Positions 1 to 9,475 of a stretch of 64,000 bases of DNA are shown here, piece after piece. The stretch comes from Pseudomonas cremoricolorata (GTDB lineage: Bacteria > Pseudomonadota > Gammaproteobacteria > Pseudomonadales > Pseudomonadaceae). The notes under the pieces are model-generated. The model did no database searches, had not been told where the DNA came from, and saw only the letters and a program-made list of their open reading frames with translations. The stretch lies in contig NZ_CP009455.1 in assembly GCF_000759535.1 (NCBI RefSeq), forward strand, positions 2,356,001 to 2,420,000, given 5' to 3'. The translations under genes were made by a program, and so were the position numbers. Numbering within the stretch: position 1 is the first letter of the stretch; every line of letters begins with the position of its first letter.

Positions 1-402
1 CACATCGTCTACGGGCTGGCCTTCACCACGCTGTTCTTCCGCAATTACTACTGCAGCGTGCCGCAGGCCCTGGTGCAGGCGGCGCGGCTCGATGGGGCAG
101 GCTTCTTCACGATCTTCGGACGCATCCTGCTGCCGATGTCGTTGCCGATCATCATGGTCTGCCTGATCTGGCAGTTCACCCAGATCTGGAACGACTTCCT
201 CTTCGGCGTGGTGTTCGCCAGCGGCGACGCCCAACCGATCACGGTGGCGCTGAACAACCTGGTCAACACCAGCACCGGGGTCAAGGAATACAACGTCGAC
301 ATGGCGGCGGCGATGATCGCGGGGCTTCCGACCCTGCTGGTCTACGTCGTGGCTGGCAAATATTTCCTGCGCGGCCTCACCGCCGGCGCAGTCAAGGGGT
401 GA
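1..402 (+). CDS. gtsC: Glucose/mannose ABC transporter permease, C-terminal part (GtsC)
   Basis: This is the C-terminal 133 residues of an inner-membrane permease of the carbohydrate ABC family (MalG type); the gene begins before the window. The reading frame is open from base 1. The EAA loop that docks the ATPase is visible (QAARLDGAG, then ILLP about 10 residues later), followed by hydrophobic segments and the usual short basic C-terminus. The stop lies 3 bases before the ATPase gene, so the two are co-transcribed. The assignment to glucose uptake rests on context: ATPase, OprB porin, HexR and the Entner-Doudoroff genes follow in the order known for the gts locus of P. putida. The exact sugar is an inference. 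Confidence 0.85.
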   Translation, partial: HIVYGLAFTTLFFRNYYCSVPQALVQAARLDGAGFFTIFGRILLPMSLPIIMVCLIWQFTQIWNDFLFGVVFASGDAQPITVALNNLVNTSTGVKEYNVDMAAAMIAGLPTLLVYVVAGKYFLRGLTAGAVKG

Positions 403-405
403 CAC

Positions 406-1539
406 ATGGCACGTCTGGAACTTCGCAACGTCAACAAACGCTACGGCAGCGGCCTGCCGGACACCCTCAAGTCCATCGAGCTGGCCATCGATTCAGGCGA
501 GTTCCTGATTCTGGTCGGGCCGTCGGGGTGCGGTAAGTCGACCCTGATGAACTGCATCGCCGGCCTGGAAGAGATCAGCGGCGGGGAGATTCTGGTCGAC
601 GGCGTCGACATCAGCGGCATGAGCCCCAAGGACCGTGACATCGCCATGGTGTTTCAGTCCTACGCGCTGTACCCGACCATGAGCGTGCGCGACAACATTG
701 CCTTCGGCCTGAAGATTCGCAAGCTGCCGCAGGCGGCCATCGACGAAGAGGTGGCGCGGGTCGCCCGGCTGCTGCAGATCGAGCACTTGCTTGGTCGCAA
801 GCCAGCGCAGCTCTCCGGCGGGCAGCAGCAGCGCGTGGCGATGGGCCGCGCGCTGGCCCGTCGGCCGCGCATCTACCTGTTCGACGAACCGCTGTCGAAC
901 CTCGACGCCAAGTTGCGGGTAGAGATGCGCACCGAAATCAAGCTCATGCACCAGCGCCTGAAAACCACCACGGTGTACGTCACCCACGACCAGATCGAGG
1001 CCATGACCCTCGGCGACAAGGTGGCGGTGATGAAGGACGGCATCGTCCAGCAGTTCGGCACCCCTCAGCAGATCTACAACGACCCGGCCAACCAGTTCGT
1101 CGCCAGCTTCATCGGCTCGCCGCCGATGAACTTCATTCCCGCGCCACTGGTGCGTCAGGAAGGGCGAATGATGGCCCTGCTCGACAGCGGTCAGGAGCGT
1201 TGTGCAGTGCCAGTGACGGCGGGCGAAGAATGGCTCGGGCGTGAAGTGATACTCGGCATCCGCCCGGAGCAGATCATCCAGGGCACGGCCCAGGGCAACG
1301 GTATGCCGGGGATCACCGCACAGGTGGAAGTCACCGAGCCCACCGGGCCTGACCTGCTGGTGTTCGTCACCCTCAACGGCACCAAGGTCTGCTGCCGTCT
1401 GGCGCCGGATGTGAGCTGCCAGATCGGCGACAGCCTGCGCCTGCAACTGGACCCAGCGCGGGTCCTGCTGTTCGACGCAGGCACTGGCGAGCGGCTCGAT
1501 CGCGCCGCCGTCGCTCCCCAGCACGAGCACGTCGCGTAA
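406..1539 (+). CDS. gtsD: Sugar ABC transporter ATP-binding protein (GtsD/MalK type)
   Basis: This 377-residue cytoplasmic ATPase powers the sugar permease. Walker A (GPSGCGKST) is near residue 38, the signature LSGGQQQR near 137, and Walker B (IYLFDEP) with the switch histidine (VTHDQ) follow. The last 130 residues form a TOBE-type domain (GIRPEQI), as in MalK/UgpC proteins, and the length is normal for that family. The gene starts 3 bases after the permease stop. With the permease and the OprB porin downstream it should act in high-affinity glucose uptake across the envelope. The substrate is inferred from context. Confidence 0.9.
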   Translation: MARLELRNVNKRYGSGLPDTLKSIELAIDSGEFLILVGPSGCGKSTLMNCIAGLEEISGGEILVDGVDISGMSPKDRDIAMVFQSYALYPTMSVRDNIAFGLKIRKLPQAAIDEEVARVARLLQIEHLLGRKPAQLSGGQQQRVAMGRALARRPRIYLFDEPLSNLDAKLRVEMRTEIKLMHQRLKTTTVYVTHDQIEAMTLGDKVAVMKDGIVQQFGTPQQIYNDPANQFVASFIGSPPMNFIPAPLVRQEGRMMALLDSGQERCAVPVTAGEEWLGREVILGIRPEQIIQGTAQGNGMPGITAQVEVTEPTGPDLLVFVTLNGTKVCCRLAPDVSCQIGDSLRLQLDPARVLLFDAGTGERLDRAAVAPQHEHVA

Positions 1540-1590
1540 ACGCACGCGGCGCCAATCGTCTGAATAACAACAACAGAAGGACGCACTGCA

Positions 1591-2934
1591 ATGGATCATC
1601 GCAAGCACATCACCACCTTCGGCTCGCTGGCCGTCCTGGCGCTGCTCGGCAACGGCGCAGCGCAGGCTGCCGAGGCCTTTGCCAGCGACTCGAAATGGAT
1701 GACCGGGGACTGGGGCGGCACGCGCACCGCGCTGCTCGACCAGGGCTATGACTTCACTCTCGACTACGTCGGCGAGGTCGCCAGCAACCTGCGCGGCGGC
1801 TACAACCACGACCGCACCGCGCGCTACAGCGACCAGTTCGCCCTCGGCGCGCACCTCGACCTGGAGAAACTCTTCGGCTGGCACGACGCCGAGTTCAAGC
1901 TGGCGATCACCGAGCGCAGTGGCCGAAACCTGTCCAACGACCGCATCAGCGATCCGCGTGCCGGGCAGTTCAGCTCGGTGCAGGAAGTCTGGGGGCGCGG
2001 GCAGACTTGGCGGCTGACCCAGCTGTGGCTCAAACAGACCTACTTCGATGGCGCGCTGGATGTGAAATTCGGTCAGTACGGCCCGGGCGAGGAGTTCAAC
2101 AGTTTCCCCTGCGACTTCCAGAACCTGGCCTTCTGCGGTTCGCAGGTGGGTAACTGGGTCGGCGGCATCTGGTACAACTGGCCGGTCAGCCAGTGGGCGC
2201 TGCGGGTCAAGTACAACCTCACGCCTGAGCTGTTCGTGCAGGTCGGGGCGTTCGAGCAGAACCCCTCGAACCTCGATACCGGCAACGGCTTCAAGCTCAG
2301 CGGCAGCGGCACCAAGGGCGCGATCGTGCCGGTCGAGGCGGTGTGGTCACCGAAGGTCAACGGCCTGCCTGGCGAATATCGCCTGGGTTACTACTACAGC
2401 ACGGCCAAGGCCGAGGACGTCTACGAGGACGTCAACGGCAATCCTCAGGGCGTGACCGGCAGCGGCTTCCGCTCGCATTCGAGCAAGCACGGCTGGTGGG
2501 TAGTGGCGCGTCAGCAAGTCACCGCGCACGGCGGCGATGCCAGCCGCGGGCTGAACCTGTTCGCCAACTTCACCGTGCACGACAAGGCCACCAACGTGGT
2601 CGACAACTACCAGCAGGTGGGGATGGTCTACAAAGGCGCGTTCGACGCCCGGCCCAAGGATGACATCGGCTTTGGCGTGGCGCGCATCCACGTCAACGAC
2701 GATGTGCGCAAGCGCGCCGCTCAGCTCAATGCCCAGCGCGGAATTGATGATTACGACAATCCGGCCTTCCTGCCCCTGCAACGCACCGAGTACAACGCCG
2801 AGCTCTACTACGGCTTCCACGTCACCAACTGGCTGACCGTGCGGCCCAACCTGCAGTACATCAAGAGCCCGGGCGCGGTGGACGAAGTCGACAACGCATT
2901 GGTCGCCGGGGTGAAGATTCAGTCGTCATTCTGA
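1591..2934 (+). CDS. oprB: Carbohydrate-selective outer membrane porin OprB
   Basis: A 447-residue outer-membrane beta-barrel porin. It has a signal peptide (hydrophobic LAVLALLGN, cleavage around AAQAAEAF), a mature start with the SKWMTGDWGGTR motif of the OprB family, alternating barrel strands and a C-terminal aromatic residue (QSSF). OprB porins let glucose and related sugars into the periplasm, where the Gts binding protein collects them. A purine-rich ribosome site (AGAAGG) lies about 10 bases before the ATG. It sits 51 bases after the ATPase gene, in the same operon direction. OprB-type assignment is secure; the sugar is inferred. Confidence 0.93.
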   Translation: MDHRKHITTFGSLAVLALLGNGAAQAAEAFASDSKWMTGDWGGTRTALLDQGYDFTLDYVGEVASNLRGGYNHDRTARYSDQFALGAHLDLEKLFGWHDAEFKLAITERSGRNLSNDRISDPRAGQFSSVQEVWGRGQTWRLTQLWLKQTYFDGALDVKFGQYGPGEEFNSFPCDFQNLAFCGSQVGNWVGGIWYNWPVSQWALRVKYNLTPELFVQVGAFEQNPSNLDTGNGFKLSGSGTKGAIVPVEAVWSPKVNGLPGEYRLGYYYSTAKAEDVYEDVNGNPQGVTGSGFRSHSSKHGWWVVARQQVTAHGGDASRGLNLFANFTVHDKATNVVDNYQQVGMVYKGAFDARPKDDIGFGVARIHVNDDVRKRAAQLNAQRGIDDYDNPAFLPLQRTEYNAELYYGFHVTNWLTVRPNLQYIKSPGAVDEVDNALVAGVKIQSSF

Positions 2935-2985
2935 GGGCGCTTGTTGTAAATTTACGCACTTCTTGCAGCCGCACTGCGGTTGATC

Positions 2986-3020
2986 GTGACGGGGCGCCGT
3001 CTGCCACGGCGCCCCGTCAC
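2986..3020 (+). terminator. Perfect 15-bp hairpin between oprB and the mutarotase gene
   Basis: Bases 2986-3000 and 3006-3020 are perfect inverted repeats around a 5-base loop. There is no T-run after the stem, so it may be a weak or factor-assisted terminator, or a stabilising or attenuating hairpin that lowers downstream expression of the mutarotase gene relative to the porin gene. Confidence 0.55.
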
Positions 3021-3055
3021 CTGAGCGACCCAACGACAACAAGAGCTTCAGGCCC

Positions 3056-3910
3056 ATGCCCGACCATCCGCTTCACTGCCTGTTCAGCCCCGAGCGGGCC
3101 AGGCCGACCTTCGACTGGCAGCGTCATCAGCAGCGTGATGTGCTGGTCATCGAGCATCCCGTGTGCCAGGCGGTGTTCGCCCGCCAAGGTGCGCAGCTGC
3201 TGCATTTCCAGCCCAGCGGCGAGCGCCCGTGGCTGTGGTGTGCCGAGCAGTGGCCGCATGTCGGCGCCATTCGCGGCGGCGTGCCGGTGTGCTGGCCGTG
3301 GTATGGCCGACATCCCAGCGAAGACCTGTGGCCGACCCACGGCTGGGCGCGTCTGCTCGACTGGCAGCTGATCGACAGTGCTGAGGATGCCCAAGGCGTG
3401 ACCTTGCACTGGCGCCTGCAACTGTGCGACTGGCAGGTCGATTTGCACGCCCGACTCACCGACACCCTCGAACTGACCCTCACCACCGAACACCAGGACA
3501 GCGAAACCTGCCAACTGAGCCATGCGCTGCTGGCTTACTGGCGTATTGGTCACGTGGCAAAGACAGCGCTGTCTGGGCTGGAAAACGTCGAGGGCTATGA
3601 CCAGATGAATCGCGTTCCTTGCCGCCAGACCAACCCGTTCAACATCGCAGAGGGTTGCCAACGGGTGTATCCCGGCAGCGCCGCCGTGCAGGTGCAGGAT
3701 GCCGCCTGGCAGCGGGCGTTGTGCATCGATACCAGCGACAGCGACGACACCGTAGTCTGGCATCCAGGCAGTCGGCCGTTGGTGGGGGTGACGGGGCGTG
3801 AGGCGCGCGGCTTCGTCTGTGTCGAAGCCGCCAGCGGCTGTAACGAAGCGCTGAGTCTGGCGCCGGGTGAGCAGGCACACTTGCGCCTGCAGGCACATCG
3901 GCTCAGTTGA
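3056..3910 (+). CDS. D-hexose-6-phosphate mutarotase (aldose 1-epimerase family)
   Basis: A 284-residue cytoplasmic enzyme of the galactose-mutarotase-like fold, YeaD subfamily, which interconverts the anomers of glucose 6-phosphate and similar sugar phosphates. Family motifs seen: [12 protein letters not shown] near residue 80, THGWAR near 97 and the late acidic FVCVEAA segment near 258 that carries the catalytic glutamate. It sits between the glucose porin and hexR, consistent with feeding the beta anomer to Zwf. Its 3' end overlaps the convergent hexR gene by 8 bases. Start chosen at ATG 3056, which is preceded by an AAGAG-type site. Confidence 0.87.
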   Translation: MPDHPLHCLFSPERARPTFDWQRHQQRDVLVIEHPVCQAVFARQGAQLLHFQPSGERPWLWCAEQWPHVGAIRGGVPVCWPWYGRHPSEDLWPTHGWARLLDWQLIDSAEDAQGVTLHWRLQLCDWQVDLHARLTDTLELTLTTEHQDSETCQLSHALLAYWRIGHVAKTALSGLENVEGYDQMNRVPCRQTNPFNIAEGCQRVYPGSAAVQVQDAAWQRALCIDTSDSDDTVVWHPGSRPLVGVTGREARGFVCVEAASGCNEALSLAPGEQAHLRLQAHRLS

Positions 3911-4775
3911 GCAGGTCGTCTTCGATGGGGTAGCGGCTGGCGTTGAGGCTTTCCTTGATCTTGCGCAGGTGCGGCTGGAAGTCGACACCGCGGCGCAGGG
4001 TCATGCCGGTGGCGAGTACGTCGAGCACGGTGAGCTGGATGATCCGCGAGGTCATCGGCATGTAGATGTCGGTGTCTTCGGGCAGCGGAATGTGCAGGCT
4101 CAGGCTGCACGCCTCGGCCAGCGGCGAGCCGGCAGCGGTCAAGCCCAGCACCGAAGCACCGTTGGCCCGCGCCAGGCGCGCCACCTCGACCAGCTCGCGC
4201 GTGCGCCCAGTGTAGGAAATGATCACGAACAGATCACCGGTGTGCGCCACTGACGCCAGCATGCGCTGCATCAGCACATCGGCATGTGCCGACACCGCCA
4301 GGTTGAAGCGGAAGAACTTGTGCTGCGCATCCAGCGCCACCGGGGCCGAGGCGCCGAGGCCGAAGAAGTGGATCTGCCGGGCCTGGATCATCATGTCGAC
4401 GGCGCGACTGATCTGTTGCGGTTCGATCTGCTGGCAGGCGCTGTCCAGCGAGGCGATGGCGCTGCCGAAGATCTTCTGTGTGTAGGCCGCCGGATCGTCG
4501 TCAGCTTCCACCGCACGGCTGACATAGGCCGCGCCACTGGCCAGGCTCTGCGCCAGTTGCAGTTTCAGTTCCGGGTAGCCGCTGACACCGAACGAGCGGC
4601 AGAAGCGGTTGACCGTCGGCTCGCTGACCTTGGCCGCCTGGGCCAGTGCGGCGATGCTGAAGCGGGTGGCCTGTTGCGGGTTGAGCAGGATCACCTCGGC
4701 GACCTTGCGTTCGGCTTTGTTCAGTTCGTCGAGGCGGCCCTGGATTTGTTCCAGGAGGTTTCGCGCGCGGTCCAT
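3903..4775 (-). CDS. hexR: HexR, RpiR/MurR-family repressor of glucose catabolism
   Basis: A 290-residue transcription factor with an N-terminal RpiR-type helix-turn-helix ([10 protein letters not shown], then [17 protein letters not shown]) and a C-terminal SIS sugar-phosphate domain ([33 protein letters not shown]). In pseudomonads HexR represses zwf-pgl-eda and other glucose genes and releases DNA when it binds 2-keto-3-deoxy-6-phosphogluconate. A longer reading frame upstream exists, but ATG 4775 is preceded by AAGGA at good spacing and matches the start I recall for HexR ([12 protein letters not shown]). It is divergent from zwf, with an operator between them. Confidence 0.95.
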   Translation of the reverse strand: MDRARNLLEQIQGRLDELNKAERKVAEVILLNPQQATRFSIAALAQAAKVSEPTVNRFCRSFGVSGYPELKLQLAQSLASGAAYVSRAVEADDDPAAYTQKIFGSAIASLDSACQQIEPQQISRAVDMMIQARQIHFFGLGASAPVALDAQHKFFRFNLAVSAHADVLMQRMLASVAHTGDLFVIISYTGRTRELVEVARLARANGASVLGLTAAGSPLAEACSLSLHIPLPEDTDIYMPMTSRIIQLTVLDVLATGMTLRRGVDFQPHLRKIKESLNASRYPIEDDLLN

Positions 4776-4890
4776 GGGGTGTCCTTGGGTCGATAAGACA
4801 GCCGGCTGTCTGGGCAGCAGGCTTTTTGCAATGGTGTCTATCCTACTGTCGCGCTGTGGGACGCACCACATATCCGTAGGAATACCGATC

Positions 4891-4913
4891 AATGTTGTTA
4901 GATTTACTACATT
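4891..4913. promoter_or_regulatory. HexR operator-like palindrome between hexR and zwf
   Basis: The 23 bases form an imperfect palindrome with outer arms AATGT and ACATT, and 16 of 23 positions agree with the reverse complement. Its TGTnGTnA...TnACnACA layout fits the HexR-type site known upstream of zwf in Pseudomonas. It lies 62 bases before the zwf start and 115 bases before hexR, so HexR could control both divergent promoters. Site identity is inferred from sequence and position. Confidence 0.75.
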
Positions 4914-4975
4914 GATCCTTGAAAATCAGTTTTGAACGCGGTATTTCTAGCCTAACTCGATAAAAGAACCACATT

Positions 4976-6445
4976 ATGCCTGCCATCTCTGTTGAACCCT
5001 GCACCCTGGCGGTGTTCGGTGCCCTGGGCGACCTGGCTTTGCGCAAGCTGTTTCCGGCGCTGTATCAGCTCGAACGTGCCGAGTTGCTACATGCCGACAC
5101 GCGCCTGCTGGCCCTGGCCCGGGAAGCCGGCAGCGCCGAGCAGCACCTGCGCACCATCGAAGCGCAGCTGCGTCGCTACGTGCCCGCTGACGACATCGAT
5201 GCGGTCGCCGTGAGCCGCTTTCTGCAGCGCCTGAGCTACCAGCATCTGGATTTTCTCGAGCCCGAGGGCTATGAGGCCTTGGCGGCCCAGGTGAATGGCG
5301 AGCACCCGCTGATCGCCTATTTCGCCACCGCTGCGGCGGTGTACGGCGCCATCTGCGAAAACCTCGACAAGGCCGGCCTTGCCTCGCGCACCCGAGTGGT
5401 GCTGGAAAAACCCATCGGCCACGACCTTGAGTCGTCGCGGCGGGTCAACGATGCCGTGGCGCGCTTCTTCCCGGAAAGCCAGGTCTATCGCATCGACCAC
5501 TACCTGGGTAAGGAAACCGTCCAGAACCTCATCGCCCTGCGTTTTGCCAACAGCCTGTTCGAAACCCAGTGGAACCAGAATTCGATTTCCCATGTGGAAA
5601 TCACCGTGGCCGAGAAGGTCGGTATCGAGGGGCGCTGGGGCTATTTCGACAAGGCCGGGCAACTGCGCGACATGATCCAGAATCACCTGTTGCAGTTGCT
5701 CTGCCTGATCGCCATGGACCCACCCAGCGATCTTTCGGCCGACAGTATCCGCGACGAGAAGGTGAAAGTGCTCAAGGCATTGGCGCCGATCACCGGTGAG
5801 GGGCTTGCCAGTCGCGTGGTGCGCGGGCAGTACATTGCCGGTTACAGCGATGGCAAACCGGTGCCGGGGTACCTGGAGGAAGACAACTCCAATGCCCACA
5901 GCGACACCGAAACCTTCGTCGCCCTGCGCGCCGACATCCGCAACTGGCGCTGGTCGGGCGTGCCGTTCTACCTGCGTACCGGCAAGCGCATGCCGCAGAA
6001 GCTGTCGCAGATCGTCATTCATTTCAAGGAAACCCCGCATTACATCTTCGCCCCCGAACAGCGCCTGGAGATCGGCAACAAGCTGATCATCCGCCTGCAA
6101 CCGGACGAGGGCATTTCCCTGCGCGTGATGACCAAGGAGCAGGGCCTGGACAAGGGCATGCAATTGCGCAGTGGCCCGCTGCAACTTAATTTTTCCGATA
6201 CCTGGCGCACCTCGCGGATTCCCGATGCCTACGAACGCCTGCTGCTCGAGGTGATGCGTGGTAATCAGAACCTGTTCGTGCGCAAGGACGAGATCGAGCA
6301 CGCCTGGTCGTGGTGCGACCAGTTGATCGCTGGCTGGAAGCGCAGCGGCGACGCCCCCAAACCCTATGCCGCAGGCTCCTGGGGGCCGATGAGCTCGATT
6401 GCATTGATTACCCGAGATGGGAGGGCGTGGTATGGCGATATCTGA
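4976..6445 (+). CDS. zwf: Glucose-6-phosphate 1-dehydrogenase
   Basis: A 489-residue cytoplasmic enzyme that oxidises glucose 6-phosphate to 6-phosphogluconolactone with NAD(P)+ and opens the Entner-Doudoroff route. The N-terminal dinucleotide fold starts at [16 protein letters not shown] (the family's GASGDLA/GALGDLA motif). The active-site signature RIDHYLGKE is near residue 176, and VLEKPIGHD precedes it. Length is normal. The ATG at 4976 has a weak ribosome site. It is the first gene of a zwf-pgl-eda operon; pgl begins inside its 3' end. Regulation by HexR is supported by the operator upstream. Confidence 0.97.
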   Translation: MPAISVEPCTLAVFGALGDLALRKLFPALYQLERAELLHADTRLLALAREAGSAEQHLRTIEAQLRRYVPADDIDAVAVSRFLQRLSYQHLDFLEPEGYEALAAQVNGEHPLIAYFATAAAVYGAICENLDKAGLASRTRVVLEKPIGHDLESSRRVNDAVARFFPESQVYRIDHYLGKETVQNLIALRFANSLFETQWNQNSISHVEITVAEKVGIEGRWGYFDKAGQLRDMIQNHLLQLLCLIAMDPPSDLSADSIRDEKVKVLKALAPITGEGLASRVVRGQYIAGYSDGKPVPGYLEEDNSNAHSDTETFVALRADIRNWRWSGVPFYLRTGKRMPQKLSQIVIHFKETPHYIFAPEQRLEIGNKLIIRLQPDEGISLRVMTKEQGLDKGMQLRSGPLQLNFSDTWRTSRIPDAYERLLLEVMRGNQNLFVRKDEIEHAWSWCDQLIAGWKRSGDAPKPYAAGSWGPMSSIALITRDGRAWYGDI

Positions 6446-7145
6446 CCTGCAACTACCGAGTTGCGTGAAGGCGCATCAACTGCAAGACGCCACCGCGTTC
6501 GCCGAACGCCTGGCGGGCGATGTCGCGCAGCACCTGCGTGCAGCCATCGCCAGTAAGGGCCAGGCCTGCCTGGTGGTATCCGGCGGGCGCAGCCCGGTGC
6601 CGTTCCTCGAGCGTCTGGCGCGTGAGTCGCTGGACTGGTCGAAGGTCACCGTGAGCCTGGCCGATGAGCGCTGGGTGCCGGTCGAGCACGCCGACAGCAA
6701 CGCCGGCCTGCTGACCCGTCACCTGTTGCAAGGCCCGGCCGCCGAAGCGCGTTTCATCGGCCTGTACCAGGTCGCGCCCGACCTTGAGCGCGCCGCAGAA
6801 CTGGCCGACGCGGCGCTGGCCGAGTTGCCGCCGATCGATGTGCTGGTGCTGGGCATGGGCGATGACGGCCATACCGCCTCGCTGTTCCCGGCAAGCCCGA
6901 ACCTGGCCGAGGGCCTGGCCCGTGAAGGCCAGCGCCGCTGCCTGCCGATGCTGGCACCGGTGGTGCCGCACCAGCGCCTGAGCCTGACCCGTGCACTGCT
7001 TGCCAGTGCGGCGTTCACCGCGTTGGCCATCCAGGGCCCCGGCAAGCTGGCCGCCCTGCGCGCGGCACTGGCCGCAAGCGACGATCAGGCCTTGCCGATT
7101 CGCGCCTTTCTTCACGACCCCCTGGACATCTACTGGTGCCCATGA
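6432..7145 (+). CDS. pgl: 6-phosphogluconolactonase
   Basis: A 237-residue enzyme (SOL/DevB type, glucosamine-6-phosphate-isomerase fold) that hydrolyses 6-phosphogluconolactone to 6-phosphogluconate. Seen motifs: [14 protein letters not shown] near residue 45, the [10 protein letters not shown] segment near 75 and [13 protein letters not shown] near 145. An in-frame ATG at 6417 exists, but GGAGG immediately before ATG 6432 and the start MAISDLQLP favour 6432. It overlaps the end of zwf by 14 bases, so translation is probably coupled, and it is followed closely by eda. Confidence 0.93.
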   Translation: MAISDLQLPSCVKAHQLQDATAFAERLAGDVAQHLRAAIASKGQACLVVSGGRSPVPFLERLARESLDWSKVTVSLADERWVPVEHADSNAGLLTRHLLQGPAAEARFIGLYQVAPDLERAAELADAALAELPPIDVLVLGMGDDGHTASLFPASPNLAEGLAREGQRRCLPMLAPVVPHQRLSLTRALLASAAFTALAIQGPGKLAALRAALAASDDQALPIRAFLHDPLDIYWCP

Positions 7146-7162
7146 GCCAAGGATCATCCGCT

Positions 7163-7846
7163 ATGACCACCCTCGAACGCCCGCAGCCGCTGCTGAGCAT
7201 GGCCGAGAAAACCGCCGCGATCGACGCGATCTGCGCCAGGGCACGTATTCTCCCGGTGATCACCATCGCCCGCGAGCAAGACATCCTGCCGCTGGCCGAC
7301 GCACTGGCGGCCGGGGGCATTCGCACCCTGGAAGTGACGCTGCGGTCCGAGCACGGGCTCAAGGCCATCGAAGTGCTGCGCGCCGAGCGCCCCGAGCTGT
7401 GCGTGGGCGCCGGTACGGTGCTTGACGGGCGCATGTTCGCTGCCGTCGAGGCGGCCGGTGCGCAGTTCGTCGTCACCCCAGGCATCACCCCGGCGTTGCT
7501 CGACGCCGGCGTACACAGCGACATCCCGCTGCTGCCCGGCATCAGCACCCCGTCGGAGATCATGAGCGGCTACGCCTTGGGCTACCGCCGCTTCAAGCTC
7601 TTCCCGGCCGAGATCAGCGGCGGCGTGGCGGCGATCAAAGCCTTCGCCGGCCCCTTCAGCGACATCCGCTTTTGCCCCACCGGCGGCGTCAACTCCGCCA
7701 ACGCCCGCAACTACATGGCCCTGCCCAACGTCATGTGCGTCGGCGGCACCTGGATGCTCGACAGCAGCTGGATCAAGAACGGCGACTGGGCACGGATCGA
7801 GGCGAGCAGTGCCGAGGCGATGGCGTTGTTGGAAAACAACGGTTGA
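7163..7846 (+). CDS. eda: KDPG/KHG aldolase (2-keto-3-deoxy-6-phosphogluconate aldolase)
   Basis: A 227-residue TIM-barrel class I aldolase that splits KDPG into pyruvate and glyceraldehyde 3-phosphate, the last step of the Entner-Doudoroff pathway. Motifs: LEVTLRSEHG with the catalytic glutamate near residue 56, GAGTVLDG near 86 and the Schiff-base lysine in RRFKLFPAE near 146. ATG 7163 is chosen because AAGGAT lies 8 bases before it and homologues start MTTLERPQP; the frame extends further upstream to 7136 without a ribosome site. It is the last gene before a strong terminator. Confidence 0.95.
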   Translation: MTTLERPQPLLSMAEKTAAIDAICARARILPVITIAREQDILPLADALAAGGIRTLEVTLRSEHGLKAIEVLRAERPELCVGAGTVLDGRMFAAVEAAGAQFVVTPGITPALLDAGVHSDIPLLPGISTPSEIMSGYALGYRRFKLFPAEISGGVAAIKAFAGPFSDIRFCPTGGVNSANARNYMALPNVMCVGGTWMLDSSWIKNGDWARIEASSAEAMALLENNG

Positions 7847-7870
7847 CAGCATCCTGACTGCCAGTCATGG

Positions 7871-7908
7871 AAACGGCGCGTGCTCGGCGGAGCACGCGCC
7901 GTTTTTTA
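7871..7908 (+). terminator. Strong intrinsic terminator after eda
   Basis: A perfect 15-bp inverted repeat (7871-7885 and 7890-7904) with a 4-base loop, ending in a run of six T. This is a textbook rho-independent terminator for the zwf-pgl-eda operon. Because the stem also begins with AAA it could work weakly on the other strand. Confidence 0.92.
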
Positions 7909-7910
7909 TT

Positions 7911-8146
7911 GGTGGCCTGTTCGAACGCGCGCGCAGGCATCAAGACGGACGCGCTGCAGACAGTGCCTTGGTCCAGCACCCTGTGTGACGCTTGCACGTT
8001 GAGTCGATTGTAAAGGCCTCGATAACTGACACTTACTCAATAGTGCATCTTCCGTTCAATCACTGATATTTCTGCCAGTTGTATTCAGCACTCATGCTCT
8101 TAGTCTGAGGGTGCAATTAACCCATCGAAGACCTAGAGGTGATGCC
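7911..8146. other. Intergenic region upstream of the first halovibrin-like gene
   Basis: A 236-base gap between the eda terminator and the next gene, richer in A+T than its surroundings. It should hold the promoter of the downstream secreted-protein gene. I see no confident -35/-10 pair, RNA gene, repeat or operator in it. Confidence 0.4.
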
Positions 8147-9427
8147 ATGAACGCATTGTCTGGAACGCTGCTGCCTGCGTGTTTGATTTCGCTCGTTATT
8201 TGCACGCCAGCCGTCAGTGCCGATAGTTGTGAAGTGGTCGTTAAGAAGTTGCAGACGTGGTATCAGAGTACGCCGAGCGGATGCGGCAGCGATCCTGCCG
8301 TGGACTGCTCTGGTATCCTCATGCGCGGTACCCATCGAGCGCCGAATGGCGAATACGATGTGTGGAATCCCAGTCCCAACTCCGAGCAGTCTGGCGGGGT
8401 GTCGATGTCGTGGATGCGCAGTGACAAGATTGGTTATGAAGATCCGGGTTTAAAAGCCAATAATGGGATTATCTTTACCCCGCGACAGTTTGTCGAAGCC
8501 CCGCAGAAGAAACTCGATGTCTTCTGCGCCTATCCCATCGATGCCTGGACAGACTTTCGCACTGAGCGCGGGTGTGGCGACTTTTCGCAAACACCGCAAA
8601 TAGAGAAAAGTTGTCAGGCGCTGGGGATCAAGGATGTGGCCGATTGGAAACGCCAGTACGACGCGTTGGGCGGCAGCGCCGATCGGCAGGAGCGACACAA
8701 GCGCCAGTGCGCCTTCAGCATGAGCGGTAGCCAGTCGCGCGAAGGTCGACGTGATGCCTTTGCGCAGTTCATCAAGGCGCGCCAGGCTATCGCCGATACC
8801 CAAGAAGGCCGCCAGGTGCAAACGGAGTTGCGCGTGGTGAGCTGGAAGAAGGGTGAAGACGTGCCAGTCGCAGCATTTTTCTACAGCAATGCACAGGGCA
8901 AACGCGATGCCCAGAAGAATCAGTTCGATTACTATCAGCGCACCGGAAACTGGGTGCCGGTGGTCAACATGGGGTTCCCGGCCAACGCCAACCAGAAAGC
9001 GCGCTTTGCCTGTGAACAAGGTGCTCAGCACCGCGACCTGCCGCGTCGGGTGAGCGCCAGTGCGCAGTCGTGCAAGTCGTACATTGACAAGGCTCAGTGG
9101 ATTCAGCGCGATGATCCGTATCTGGGCAAAGGCGTCTGGAGCCTGTCGGTGACCCCCACCGATTGCGGCCGCACCATCAAGGAGGACCAGACCGACGCCA
9201 TGTACGCCGAGCTGGTGAGCAAATACGCGAATGATCCGCGCTGGAGCGGTGCCGATTACGGTGGCGGTATGCGCAGGCAGTTGGTCTGCCACATGGCGCT
9301 GGTCGACAACGGTCGCGAAGTGCGCAACAAGGGCTCGTTCAATCTGGAGCCGGTGCGCCCTGACGTGAGCCATCAAGCGTCGCTCAAGCAAGGCTGCAAT
9401 CCTTACCCGGCAGTTCGTTATCCGTAG
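8147..9427 (+). CDS. Secreted halovibrin (HvnA)-like protein with one C-terminal WNLEP-type module
   Basis: A 426-residue exported protein. The signal peptide is residues 1 to about 24 (hydrophobic LLPACLISLVIC, cleavage near AVSA-DS). The N-terminal part is cysteine-rich with VWNPSPNSEQSGGVSMSW, CAYPIDAWTDFR and RGCG. From memory this pattern matches Pseudomonas proteins named halovibrin HvnA, after the secreted NAD+ glycohydrolase of Vibrio fischeri; activity is not shown here. A C-terminal module (residues 313-426) contains WSLSVTP, MRRQLVCH and FNLEPVRP...GCNP and resembles DUF2599. ATG 8147 is chosen for the AGAGGT before it and the clean signal peptide. It is convergent with a homologue. 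Confidence 0.72.
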   Translation: MNALSGTLLPACLISLVICTPAVSADSCEVVVKKLQTWYQSTPSGCGSDPAVDCSGILMRGTHRAPNGEYDVWNPSPNSEQSGGVSMSWMRSDKIGYEDPGLKANNGIIFTPRQFVEAPQKKLDVFCAYPIDAWTDFRTERGCGDFSQTPQIEKSCQALGIKDVADWKRQYDALGGSADRQERHKRQCAFSMSGSQSREGRRDAFAQFIKARQAIADTQEGRQVQTELRVVSWKKGEDVPVAAFFYSNAQGKRDAQKNQFDYYQRTGNWVPVVNMGFPANANQKARFACEQGAQHRDLPRRVSASAQSCKSYIDKAQWIQRDDPYLGKGVWSLSVTPTDCGRTIKEDQTDAMYAELVSKYANDPRWSGADYGGGMRRQLVCHMALVDNGREVRNKGSFNLEPVRPDVSHQASLKQGCNPYPAVRYP

Positions 9428-9433
9428 TGCAAA

Positions 9434-9461
9434 GCCCGACGCCGGGCAGGCGGCGTCGGGC
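9434..9461. terminator. Hairpin between the convergent halovibrin-like genes
   Basis: An 11-bp perfect inverted repeat (9434-9444 and 9451-9461) with a 6-base loop. On the minus strand it is followed by TTT, on the plus strand by a mixed sequence, so it best serves the minus-strand gene but may end both transcripts. Confidence 0.6.
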
Positions 9462-9475
9462 ATCTCGCGGTTGAC

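Noticed and set aside
493..1884. A 463-codon minus-strand frame opposite gtsD and the start of oprB
   Set aside because: It crosses two real genes and a gene boundary; no family motifs.
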